Shown here: piece after piece, positions 53,041 through 61,211 of the stretch
Position numbering within the stretch: the stretch's first letter is position 1
How the letters are laid out: each line of letters begins with the position of its first letter
Assembly (NCBI RefSeq): GCF_000269865.1
Contig: NZ_AKKV01000021.1
Coordinates: forward strand, 149,432-213,431
Length of the DNA stretch: 64,000 nt
Direction of reading: 5' to 3'
Source: Fictibacillus macauensis ZFHKF-1
GTDB lineage: Bacteria > Bacillota > Bacilli > Bacillales > Fictibacillaceae
Position numbers and translations under genes: made by a program
Notes under the pieces: model-generated
Told to the model about the DNA's origin: nothing
Seen by the model: only the letters and a program-made list of their open reading frames with translations
Databases searched by the model: none

Positions 53041-55449
53041 TTATTCTTCTTCACGTTTCGGTACTTGCTGTGGCTGTTTTGCTGGACTTTGATCATCTCC
53101 ACCGTTAGGATTATTCCCTTTTTTCGGTGGCTTTCCTGGATCTGTTGGTTTTGTACCCCCATCTCCTGGATTTGTTCCTCCGTCACCTGGTGGTTTTGGC
53201 TTACCGTCATCTTTTGGCGGTTTTGGTTTATTATCACCGTCACCTGGTTTATCGTTGCCTCCATCGCCTGGTTTTTGGTCAGGTGGTGTGGTTGGACCTT
53301 CTGGTGGTTGATCGCCATCTTTTGGCTTATCTTTGTTATCATCGTCCTTTTTATCTTCATCGTCTTTCTGATCTTGATCTTCTTTCTCTTTGTCTGCATC
53401 ATCTGCAGGATCTTTTTTCTGATCATCATCTGATACTTCTGGTGGTGCTGCTGGCATAGAAGTTCCTTCCACATATAGCTCTCCTCCGCGTTCTACAACA
53501 GATGAAGGCTTTTGGAAATCCTCTGTATCTTTATTTTGCGAAGCATAGCCGACAAGAGATTTGAAAATCATTTTAGAAATATTTTGATCTTGATGTCTAA
53601 CGTACGCATTGGCTCCCGGTCGATCATAACCAGTCCAGACGGCAGCAGTATAGCGTGTCGTATAGCCTGCAAACCATGCATCCGTGGATCCATCACCAGC
53701 AACACCCGCTGGCATATTCGTTGTTCCCGTTTTTCCTGCTACATCAAGACCAGGAATTTGGGCTGCTGTCCCTGTTCCCGTTTTTACAACCGAGCGAAGC
53801 ATATCCGTTACCATATAAGCCGTATATTCGCTCATTGCTTGTTTTCCTTTTTGTTCATACGTCTTTTCTTCACCGTTCGGATACACAACTTTTCGCACAG
53901 TCGTTGGTGTATGGTATACACCGTTGTTTCCAAATGCTGAGTAAGCACCAGCCATTTGAAGCGGAGAAACACCTGTTTTAAAGCCTCCGATGGCATACGC
54001 TGGCATGATTTCTTTTAAACCTAGTCCTAGGTTATTAGCAAATTGCTTGGCACGATCTGCACCAACTGCTTGGAATGCTTTAATAGCCGGTATATTATAA
54101 GATTGCTCTAGCGCTTTTCTCATAGAAAGCGTTCCGTGGAATTGATGATCCCAGTTTTGAAATTGTTTTCCGTTAATTTGTAATGGCTCATCTTTTATTC
54201 CAGTAGCTGTTGACCATTTTAAATGCTCAATAGCCGGACCATAATCAAGTACAGGCTTAATCGTTGATCCTGGTTGTCTCGCAGTATCCGTCGCATAGTT
54301 AAAGCCTGTTGCAACAGCAGTATTGGCATCATTACGACTACCACCGATCGCTCGAATTTGCCCTGTTTTCGTATCTAATAATACAACACCTGCTTGGAAC
54401 TTTTTATCAGGATATTGAACATAATCATTGGTTTCTAACACTTTTTCAGCATGCGTTTGTGCATCTGGATCGAGTGTCGTATAAATTTTCAAGCCACCTT
54501 CGAATACATCCTTTTCGGAAATCCCTTGCTTTTCAGCATCTTTAACAACTTGTTGGAGGAACGCTTCATATTGTGGCTTTTCTTGTTTCTTTTTCACAAC
54601 CATTTTTTCAATCGATTGTTTTTTGGCTTTTTCTTCTTGGTCTTTTGTAATAGCACCATATTTATTCATTAAGTACAGAACCGTATTACGACGATCCTTC
54701 GCATTCTTCGGATATTTGTATGGATCATAGCCGTTTGGTCGCTGAGGTAAGCCTGCTAACAAAGCTGCCTCTCCTGGCGTTAATTCATCAAGCTTTTTAT
54801 CAAAATACAACTTAGCCGCTGTTTTTACGCCATATGCTCCATTTCCAAAGTAAATACGATTTAAGTAAAATTCTAAGATTTGATCTTTTGAATATTGTCT
54901 TTCTAGCTGCATCGCTAAATAGGCTTCTTGAAGCTTACGTGTTGCTGTTTTTTCCATTGTTAAAAAGGAATTCTTAACAACCTGTTGTGTAATTGTACTA
55001 GCCCCTTCAGAGCCATATCCTCTCGTGAGATTGGATAGTACTGCACCAAGAACACGTTTTGCATCAATACCATTATGCTTATAAAAACGAACATCCTCCG
55101 TATCTACAAAGGCTTTTCTCACTAATGGTGGAATGCTATCAATTTTTGCATAATCCCGCTTTTCTCCGCGAACGATAGAAGCGACTTTTTTGTCGTTCAT
55201 ATCGTACACCGTAGAAGAGCTGGAATACTTCAATTTATTAGGATCTAAATCCGGTGTTCCGTGAATGACTTTATAGGCATACGCGCCTCCGCCTCCAAGT
55301 ACTAACAGAAGCAAAACGAGAAAAGTACGAAACCCGTATTTTAGAAATTTACGAAAACCCGTCGGCTTTACTTTTTCTTTTTTTGACGGTGGTTTTTTAC
55401 CGGTTTGTTTTCGTCGATCCATTCTTGAAGATGAAGTGTTATTTTCCAT
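53041..55449 (-). CDS. Class A penicillin-binding protein (PBP1-type)
   Basis: An 802-residue bifunctional peptidoglycan synthase. A basic cytosolic N-terminus and one helix (about residues 38-60) precede the GT51 domain (AFVDTEDVRFYKHNGID, GASTITQQVVKNSFL, LERQYSKDQILEFYLNRIYFG). The transpeptidase has ARQPGSTIKP (S-x-x-K), SYN in EQSYNIPA and AGKTGTTN (KTG). The last ~140 residues are a low-complexity Asp/Lys tail followed by Pro/Gly repeats, like the tail of Bacillus PonA. Upstream recU, the usual partner of ponA, is missing here, so this may be an extra paralogue. Confidence 0.93.
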   Translation of the reverse strand: MENNTSSSRMDRRKQTGKKPPSKKEKVKPTGFRKFLKYGFRTFLVLLLLVLGGGGAYAYKVIHGTPDLDPNKLKYSSSSTVYDMNDKKVASIVRGEKRDYAKIDSIPPLVRKAFVDTEDVRFYKHNGIDAKRVLGAVLSNLTRGYGSEGASTITQQVVKNSFLTMEKTATRKLQEAYLAMQLERQYSKDQILEFYLNRIYFGNGAYGVKTAAKLYFDKKLDELTPGEAALLAGLPQRPNGYDPYKYPKNAKDRRNTVLYLMNKYGAITKDQEEKAKKQSIEKMVVKKKQEKPQYEAFLQQVVKDAEKQGISEKDVFEGGLKIYTTLDPDAQTHAEKVLETNDYVQYPDKKFQAGVVLLDTKTGQIRAIGGSRNDANTAVATGFNYATDTARQPGSTIKPVLDYGPAIEHLKWSTATGIKDEPLQINGKQFQNWDHQFHGTLSMRKALEQSYNIPAIKAFQAVGADRAKQFANNLGLGLKEIMPAYAIGGFKTGVSPLQMAGAYSAFGNNGVYHTPTTVRKVVYPNGEEKTYEQKGKQAMSEYTAYMVTDMLRSVVKTGTGTAAQIPGLDVAGKTGTTNMPAGVAGDGSTDAWFAGYTTRYTAAVWTGYDRPGANAYVRHQDQNISKMIFKSLVGYASQNKDTEDFQKPSSVVERGGELYVEGTSMPAAPPEVSDDDQKKDPADDADKEKEDQDQKDDEDKKDDDNKDKPKDGDQPPEGPTTPPDQKPGDGGNDKPGDGDNKPKPPKDDGKPKPPGDGGTNPGDGGTKPTDPGKPPKKGNNPNGGDDQSPAKQPQQVPKREEE

Positions 55450-55718
55450 GACTACTCTCCTTCATTTAATCCGATGGACGTTTTATACTAAAATAGTTTA
55501 AATTACCTCATCACTAACATTATACTATTTTAATAGATAAACCCCCACTTTGAAAACTCAAATATTACATTTTTGTTACAAAGGTTCTATGTTACACCTC
55601 CATATTCGCTTATTATAATCCTTATGAAATAAAAAATGAACAAGAACCTTTCATTATGAGTGTAAACTCTTTTGTTAGCAGCTACTTTTCGAGTCTGTTG
55701 CGCGCCATTCCTTTCCTA
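55450..55718. other. Intergenic region upstream of the PBP gene
   Basis: AT-rich. On the minus strand TAGTATAATG near 55520 could be a -10. Related ACTATTTTA/ACTAAAATAGT motifs occur twice, at about 55482-55492 and 55525-55535. No gene was recognised. Confidence 0.45.
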
Positions 55719-55757
55719 TAAAAAAAGAGCAACCTCATAGATATAAAAGGTCGCTCA
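55719..55757 (-). terminator. Terminator of the mgtC-small ORF operon
   Basis: On the minus strand GAGCGACCT pairs with AGGTTGCTC and ends in T7. Confidence 0.85.
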
Positions 55758-55793
55758 CTGTTTGCTCATTTTGTACGTGGCAGCTATAATCAA

Positions 55794-55958
55794 TTACTCT
55801 TCTCTTAATCCTCGTTTCCCTTTCTTACGCTCCATACGCGCACTCCATACATCAACTTGACGTTTCTTATACCGTGATACTTTTGAAGCTCGTTCTTTCG
55901 TTTCTACTCCTTCTGAGCGTTCCCATTGATCAAACATCATATAATTAATTTTCATCAT
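55794..55958 (-). CDS. 54-residue basic protein downstream of mgtC
   Basis: A short frame of 54 residues beginning MMKINYMMFDQWERSEG and ending RKKGKRGLREE. It is highly charged and basic, with Arg and Lys making up more than a quarter of the residues, and has no membrane segment. It starts 12 bp after the mgtC stop, with GATGAGGA just before the two possible ATG codons (55958 or 55955), and is followed by a terminator. It is therefore probably co-transcribed with mgtC under the c-di-AMP riboswitch. I do not recognise its family. Confidence 0.68.
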   Translation of the reverse strand: MMKINYMMFDQWERSEGVETKERASKVSRYKKRQVDVWSARMERKKGKRGLREE

Positions 55959-55970
55959 TCCTCATCCCTT

Positions 55971-56645
55971 CTAGGCCACATTTTCAATTTCTACACTTTG
56001 TATAGCAGCAATTGCTTTAATTTCATAGTAAACTTCTGAAGTATACCGTTCATCGCTCATCAGTACATGTAAATCAATTTCATTTTCTTGTTGTGGTAAA
56101 TCTTTAATTTTCACTTTTTTTATATGAAGATCTTTCGCTTTAATTTTTTTTAACACATCCGTAACGATTACATTTTTATGAAGGGTTAGTGAAATATGAA
56201 TTTCCTTTTCACGAAAACAACGTGGCCCCAACCGTTTCATCACTGCCGGCATAACCTCTACACTAAATAATATTAGACCAACAGCCAAAACGGCTTCCAA
56301 ATAAAAGCCTGCACCACAGGCAATGCCGATTCCAGCCGCTCCCCATATAATGGAGGCAGTTGTTAAGCCTGATATAACGTCATTATGTCTTCGTAAAATA
56401 ACACCCGCTCCTAAAAAACCGATACCAGAAATAATTTGAGCCGCCAGCCGCATCGGATCCATCCGCACTTCATTTGTTTTTGGAAATAAGTACGCGGACT
56501 CGATTGATATAATTGTTAACAAGCAAGAAACGATTGAAATAACCATACACGTTCGCAATCCCACCGGTTTCCTTCGAATCTCTCGTTCTATACCTATTAA
56601 CATACCTAACAACACAGTAACGCCTAGCTTGATTGCCATATCCAT
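55971..56645 (-). CDS. mgtC: MgtC/SapB-family membrane protein
   Basis: A protein of about 224 residues. Five N-terminal helices carry GMLIGIEREIRRKPVGLRT and RLAAQIISGIGFLGAGVIL, the MgtC/SapB signature, then GLTTASIIWGAAGIGIACG. A C-terminal ACT-like cytosolic domain follows (IHISLTLHKNVIVTDVLKKIKA). MgtC proteins affect survival in low Mg2+ and, in some bacteria, inhibit ATP synthase; their transport role is debated. ATG 56645 is nine bases after AAAGGTG; GTG 56657 overlaps that site. The gene lies behind a c-di-AMP riboswitch and terminator. Confidence 0.9.
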   Translation of the reverse strand: MDMAIKLGVTVLLGMLIGIEREIRRKPVGLRTCMVISIVSCLLTIISIESAYLFPKTNEVRMDPMRLAAQIISGIGFLGAGVILRRHNDVISGLTTASIIWGAAGIGIACGAGFYLEAVLAVGLILFSVEVMPAVMKRLGPRCFREKEIHISLTLHKNVIVTDVLKKIKAKDLHIKKVKIKDLPQQENEIDLHVLMSDERYTSEVYYEIKAIAAIQSVEIENVA

Positions 56646-56832
56646 TCCACTTGTCACCTTTTATTCTCTTTACGATTGATAAACGCTTCTTCCATCCTTC
56701 TTCTAATACGTGTCTCACGCTTTACGGGTAGTAGTCACTCATCATACAATTCCTTTCCTAATGTTATAAGCAAACTGTTCTCCCATTTATAATGTGTTTC
56801 ATCTACCATTACGAGTTGGCGCATCGAAAGAC

Positions 56833-56873
56833 GAAAAAAAAGCCTACCAGAAGAGGGACTCTTCGGTAGACTT
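56833..56873 (-). terminator. Riboswitch terminator before mgtC
   Basis: On the minus strand GTCTACCGAAGAG pairs with CTCTTCTGGTAGGC around TCC and ends in T8. It lies between the aptamer and mgtC and is the probable off-switch. Confidence 0.88.
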
Positions 56874-56926
56874 TACAAAGCTCATCACTAAATAAGCGTG
56901 TAAATTACACGATTGCGGCGCCTCTC

Positions 56927-57060
56927 TCCATACGCTTACGAGGTTAGCTGACGGATTCGGGCTAGAGAGTAGCCCTACCTAAAACCTTTAGGATTCACCC
57001 CATGCTATCAATGGATAACAGAATGGTTCCCCCGCTTTCAAACTTGAAATTAAGCGATAA
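56927..57060 (-). ncRNA. c-di-AMP (ydaO/yuaA) riboswitch aptamer
   Basis: On the minus strand the conserved blocks of the ydaO motif appear in order: TCGCTTAAT, AGCGGGGGAACC, GGGGTGAATCCT, GTAGGGCTAC, AGCCCGAATCCGTCAGCTAAC and CTCGTAAGCG. CGCTT and AAGCG close P1. The two-fold-like core with GGGGTGAATC and CCCGAATCCGTCAGC is diagnostic. In known cases c-di-AMP binding favours termination. Confidence 0.93.
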
Positions 57061-57082
57061 AGACACATTATTCTTTTTTCAA

Positions 57083-57107
57083 CGCTCTCGAAAAATGAGC
57101 GAGAGCG
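57083..57107. repeat. Perfect 8-bp inverted repeat upstream of the c-di-AMP riboswitch
   Basis: CGCTCTCG (57083-57090) and CGAGAGCG (57100-57107) flank nine bases. It lies where the promoter of the riboswitch transcript would be expected, so it may be an operator or an RNA hairpin. Confidence 0.6.
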
Positions 57108-57156
57108 ATGGAAGATAGCCATAATCTTACTCCTAGCACTTCTGCTTGTAAATTGG

Positions 57157-57202
57157 AAAAAAAGCTAAAAAACGAGACAAATCATCCGTTTTTTAGCTTT
57201 TC
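57157..57202 (-). terminator. Terminator of the pullulanase gene
   Basis: On the minus strand AAAAGCTAAAAAACG pairs with CGTTTTTTAGCTTTT, followed by more T. Confidence 0.88.
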
Positions 57203-57263
57203 ATACGGTAGTATCAAAGAAAATAGTATATTTTCGCTTATTTTCATTAAATATCAGTGAACT

Positions 57264-60146
57264 TTATTTTCTTTGAAGTACAAAGGTAGAAATAGCCGAA
57301 ACACTTACTTGTTTTCCTTTTACAGTCGCTAACGTTTTCGTACCTGCTTGCTTCCCATCAACGAGAACACGCCACGTTCCCTTAGTCGGTAACGTTACAG
57401 TTACCGCTTGACGATTTGCATTATGAATAACGAGTAAGTCTTTCTGATTTTCACCTCTAAGAGAGTAGACCACCGTATTAGCTGGTGCTTGGATAAATGA
57501 TACACTCTTCCGAATTGCTTTTGCCGTTGACAACGTTAGCAGTGGTTGTGTTTTGCGTAGTGCAATTAATCCTTTAACATAATTATTTTCTGCTTGAAAC
57601 TCATAGGCTCGTTGCCAATCAAGTTGATTAACAGCATCGGATGATTTATAGCTGTTGTGATCGCCGTCTTTTGTTCTCATAAACTCTTGTCCTGCATGAA
57701 TAAAAGAGATTCCTTCACTAGTTAATACAATGGAAGATGCTAATTTATGCATTTGCTTGCGCTCAGTTACTGAAGCGGTAGGGTTTGTTAAGGTAAGTTT
57801 ATCCCAGAGCGTTAAATTATCATGTGCCTCAACATAGGAAATCACTTGAGTTGGTTGCTGATACGAAGCAATTGATGATGGGTAGTCAATTCCTGCCTTT
57901 ATACCCTCCTTAATCGCAGCTTCTTTATGACTTTGTCCATTCACAAATCCTTTATCTACGTTCTCGAACACGCTTCCTTTTAAGCCATCTCGAAGCTGAT
58001 CATTAAAGTGAGCAATGTTTTCCATTTTTTTTGCGTTTTTTTGATTGGCTTTAACGTTTGGATCGAGCGGAGTATTTAAGTCCCAGCCTTCGCCAAGTAC
58101 AATAATAGATGGATCAATTTTGTTTAAGGATTTTCGGACGGCATTCATCGTTTTTACATCTAAAATGCCCATTAAATCAAAGCGGAAGCCGTCTAAATTG
58201 TATTCTTTCGCCCAATAACTAACAGAATCAACGATAAATTTAGACATCATCTTTCGCTCTGATGCGGTATCATTCCCCACTCCTGTGCCATTACTTAATG
58301 TTCCATCTTCGTTATATCGGAAGTAATAGCCTGGAACTAGTTTATGAAAACTAGATTGCTGTGCTGAAAACATATGGTTGTAAACGACGTCCATAATGAC
58401 ACGCATGTTATTATGATGAAGCCCTTTTACCATCGTTTTTAGTTCTTTAATCCGCACGGCAGGCTTGTAGGGATTGGTTGAATACGAGCCTTCCGGTGCA
58501 TTATAGTTTTTTGGATCATAGCCCCAATTATATTGAGGTTTAGTAAGTTTCGTTTCATCTACTGTTTGATAATCGTAGATTGGTAGGAGTTGTACATGAG
58601 TGACGCCTAAATCTTTTATATGGTTTAAGCCCGTCTTAACACCTTTTGGTCCAGTTGTATTTTCTTGTGCAACACCTAAATATTTCCCTTTATGCTTAAT
58701 GCCGCTTTTCGGATGAATAGAAGCATCGCGTACATGCAATTCATAAATAACAGCTTTTTGTGGCGAAAAGCTTGGCATTCTCTTTGTAAAATGAGTTGGA
58801 TTGGTTTTTGCTATATCAATAATAGCTCCCTTATCACCGTTTACACTCACGGCTTTTGCATAGGGATCGACAGCTTCATTAGAGCCACCAGCGACGTTTA
58901 CTTTATACGTATAATAGCGTCCTGCTTGATTGCCTTTTACTTCTGCTTTCCACGTCCCATGCTCTCCTCGCTTCATCTTACGAACGTGACCCTTTTTATC
59001 ATTCCAATGATCATACATAATAAGCTCAGCTTGGGCTGCGGTTGGTGCCCATAGCTTAAAACTAGTTTTCTTTTTAGAATACGTATTCCCAAGGTCTTTG
59101 CCTTTATAGAAAAAACGTTGATCAAACGCCTTACTTCGCACCACTTTACCAATTGATGCTTTTGCTGTTCCAAAATTTTTCTTACTTATTTTATAGGTCT
59201 TTGTTAAATCCCATTCTTTCTTAGTGTAGACATATACTTTATTCGTAACTTTTTGGCCATTAACAGGCACAACCTTTTGAATCCTAACCTTTCCACTTAG
59301 AGAGAGCCCATGCTTCTCTGTATCAAATGGAATGTTTGTTTCTACCGTCATGCGGTGAAACGAATCAATGTTGCTTGAAATAATTTTTGGTGAAATGTCA
59401 AGATCACTGGCATCATAGAAAACGCGTTCTTGGCCTTGGGCAATCCAAACCTCAGCAGAACCATCTTCTTGAAAGCGCGTAATAAATCGATCGCCAAATT
59501 CTTTTTGCTCCCACTCGTTCCCTTTGACACTTTTGCGGAGAATCATACCTACTTTATGAACATTCTGTAGGTCATTCCACTTCATTTTCGCCACTTTTCC
59601 AAAGGCATCCTTTTCTGTGAATGGTATGGCTTTTCCTTTACCATGTTCCGGCCAAGCCCAGAGATTCCAACCATCATATTGGCCGTCATAACGATTATAA
59701 TGAACAGTTACATCTATGTTCTTATACGCAGGTGTTTCTCGATATTCGCCATCTGGTGGCTCACTATACGTTTTCTCATCACCTGATTTTACCCATACTT
59801 CCCCTTCGCCACCCGATAGCGTAATCGTGCGGTCGCCGCCGTCTTTCTCCCACGCATCGGTTCGAACGATAAAGCCTGCTTTTTTTATAGCGCCTTCCAC
59901 TGTGATTGTCGCTATCTTTCCAAAGGCATCTTCTCCGTTAAAAGGGTACGCTTTCCCTTCTTTTCCTTCAGGGAAAAACCAAATATTCCAGTCTTTCGAA
60001 TCATTCTTTCCTTTTTGATAATGAATAATTACGGTGCTTTTCGAGACCACTGCAAACGATTGCACGAAACTGGTTGAAAAGCTCCCTCCAAGTATTACGA
60101 ATAAAGCAACTACAATCGTTGCTATTCGCCTTCCTATGTTTTTCAT
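57264..60146 (-). CDS. pulA: Secreted type I pullulanase with two CBM41 domains
   Basis: An enzyme of about 960 residues that cuts alpha-1,6 bonds in pullulan and branched starch outside the cell. After a signal peptide (KNIGRRIATIVVALFVILGG) come two starch-binding PUD/CBM41 domains (STVIIHYQKGKNDSKDWNIWFF and DVTVHYNRYDGQYDGWNLWAW). An Ig-like and a CBM48 domain follow (KTSFKLWAPTAAQAELIMYD), then the GH13 barrel with YNWGYDPKNYNAPEGSYS, the type I signature. Catalytic residues lie in GFRFDLMG, ILGEGWDL and VEAHDNLTLWD. ATG 60146 follows AGGGGG by seven bases. A cre site upstream implies CcpA repression. Confidence 0.93.
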   Translation of the reverse strand: MKNIGRRIATIVVALFVILGGSFSTSFVQSFAVVSKSTVIIHYQKGKNDSKDWNIWFFPEGKEGKAYPFNGEDAFGKIATITVEGAIKKAGFIVRTDAWEKDGGDRTITLSGGEGEVWVKSGDEKTYSEPPDGEYRETPAYKNIDVTVHYNRYDGQYDGWNLWAWPEHGKGKAIPFTEKDAFGKVAKMKWNDLQNVHKVGMILRKSVKGNEWEQKEFGDRFITRFQEDGSAEVWIAQGQERVFYDASDLDISPKIISSNIDSFHRMTVETNIPFDTEKHGLSLSGKVRIQKVVPVNGQKVTNKVYVYTKKEWDLTKTYKISKKNFGTAKASIGKVVRSKAFDQRFFYKGKDLGNTYSKKKTSFKLWAPTAAQAELIMYDHWNDKKGHVRKMKRGEHGTWKAEVKGNQAGRYYTYKVNVAGGSNEAVDPYAKAVSVNGDKGAIIDIAKTNPTHFTKRMPSFSPQKAVIYELHVRDASIHPKSGIKHKGKYLGVAQENTTGPKGVKTGLNHIKDLGVTHVQLLPIYDYQTVDETKLTKPQYNWGYDPKNYNAPEGSYSTNPYKPAVRIKELKTMVKGLHHNNMRVIMDVVYNHMFSAQQSSFHKLVPGYYFRYNEDGTLSNGTGVGNDTASERKMMSKFIVDSVSYWAKEYNLDGFRFDLMGILDVKTMNAVRKSLNKIDPSIIVLGEGWDLNTPLDPNVKANQKNAKKMENIAHFNDQLRDGLKGSVFENVDKGFVNGQSHKEAAIKEGIKAGIDYPSSIASYQQPTQVISYVEAHDNLTLWDKLTLTNPTASVTERKQMHKLASSIVLTSEGISFIHAGQEFMRTKDGDHNSYKSSDAVNQLDWQRAYEFQAENNYVKGLIALRKTQPLLTLSTAKAIRKSVSFIQAPANTVVYSLRGENQKDLLVIHNANRQAVTVTLPTKGTWRVLVDGKQAGTKTLATVKGKQVSVSAISTFVLQRK

Positions 60147-60214
60147 AGTCAATCCCCCTAGGCTTATACTCTTAAACTGCACACCTCCTTACTGTATCAT
60201 GGGCGGTCTCTTTA

Positions 60215-60229
60215 AGAAAGCGTTTGCAT
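60215..60229 (-). promoter_or_regulatory. CcpA cre site of the pullulanase gene
   Basis: ATGCAAACGCTTTCT on the minus strand fits WTGNAANCGNWNNCW at every defined position. It lies about 70 bp before the start codon, where CcpA would block transcription when glucose is present. Confidence 0.82.
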
Positions 60230-60357
60230 AAACTTTTTTACCCTCGTACTTCCTTCTATACACTTACTACACTTTTTATAAAAATAGTGCTTATATTTCC
60301 CTTTTTTCTGTATATCCTTTATAATGCGCAACATGGACATAAGAAAGGAGTGGCAAG

Positions 60358-61095
60358 ATGAAAAAGTTAGTAACGGTACTTCTCGTCGGATTACTTGCCT
60401 TTGCATTAGCAGCTTGTGGAAACAAGGATAAGAAAGAGGACAAAGCCGACAATTCAAACAAACAAGAGCAGCAATTGAAAGATATGCAAAAGAAACTCAA
60501 TGCCCAAAAAGTGGACGAGAACAAAGTTGTTGCTGTAGTTAATGGAAAAGAGTTAGTGGGTAAAGACTATAACCGCGCCCTTTCTTCCGCACAACTTCAA
60601 ATGCAACAAACAGGACAAGACCCTACAAGTAAAGAGGGCGAAAAAGCAATAAAAAAACAAACGTTAGATAATCTTGTTAATAATTCAGTCGTGCTCCAAG
60701 AAGCTGAAAAGAAAGGGTTCAAACCAACAGCTAAGGAAGTTTCGTCTGAATTTGATACAACGAAAAAGCCTTATAAAACCGATCAACAATTTAAAGATGC
60801 ACTTAAGAAAGCTCATCTAACAGAAGATCAACTAAAGAAACAAATTACAGATGGACTAACCATTAAAAAGTATATTAAAAAAGAAATCCCCACTGAAAAA
60901 GTATCAGATCAAGAACTAAAAGATTTTTACGATAAAAATGTTAAAAACAGTGGCGATAAAAAGCAAAAAGCACCAGCGTTTGATAAAGTGAAACCCCAAA
61001 TCAAACAACAAATAGAACAAGAAAAACAACAAAAACAAATCATGAAACGCGTCGATGAATTGAAAAAGAATGCAAAAATTGATTTGAAGATGTAA
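60358..61095 (+). CDS. SurA/PrsA-like lipoprotein without a PPIase domain
   Basis: A 245-residue lipoprotein. The lipobox is ALAACGNK at residues 17-24. A Lys/Asp/Glu-rich linker precedes a SurA_N-like helical domain (VVAVVNGKELVGKDYNRAL ... LDNLVNNSVVLQEAEKKGF). The C-terminal helices complete the chaperone fold, but no parvulin segment is inserted, so isomerase activity is not expected. It probably helps exported proteins fold on the outer face of the membrane. AAAGGAG precedes the ATG. It is divergent from the pullulanase gene. Confidence 0.85.
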   Translation: MKKLVTVLLVGLLAFALAACGNKDKKEDKADNSNKQEQQLKDMQKKLNAQKVDENKVVAVVNGKELVGKDYNRALSSAQLQMQQTGQDPTSKEGEKAIKKQTLDNLVNNSVVLQEAEKKGFKPTAKEVSSEFDTTKKPYKTDQQFKDALKKAHLTEDQLKKQITDGLTIKKYIKKEIPTEKVSDQELKDFYDKNVKNSGDKKQKAPAFDKVKPQIKQQIEQEKQQKQIMKRVDELKKNAKIDLKM

Positions 61096-61100
61096 GACAA

Positions 61101-61145
61101 AAAGATAGAGCCAGAGGGTTTTCATTCTGGCTCTATCTTTATTTA
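61101..61145. terminator. Bidirectional terminator
   Basis: AAAGATAGAGCCAGA pairs with TCTGGCTCTATCTTT and separates the convergent lipoprotein and HTH-TPR genes. Confidence 0.92.
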
Positions 61146-61211
61146 TATTCTTTTCAGTGGTGTTTGATCATTTACTATATTGTCTAATTCAATCGTTCAT
61201 AAAACCCATAT

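Noticed and set aside
52912..53459. Aromatic-rich plus-strand frames
   Set aside because: They are shadows of the Asp/Lys/Pro/Gly-rich tail of the class A PBP.
56646..57060. M-box (Mg2+) riboswitch, expected before an mgtC gene
   Set aside because: The conserved blocks match the ydaO c-di-AMP motif and not the ykoK/M-box.
61140..61211. Candidate signalling pro-peptide gene after the HTH-TPR regulator
   Set aside because: The only short frame found (starting MGF) is six residues long; no signal-peptide-like ORF exists there.
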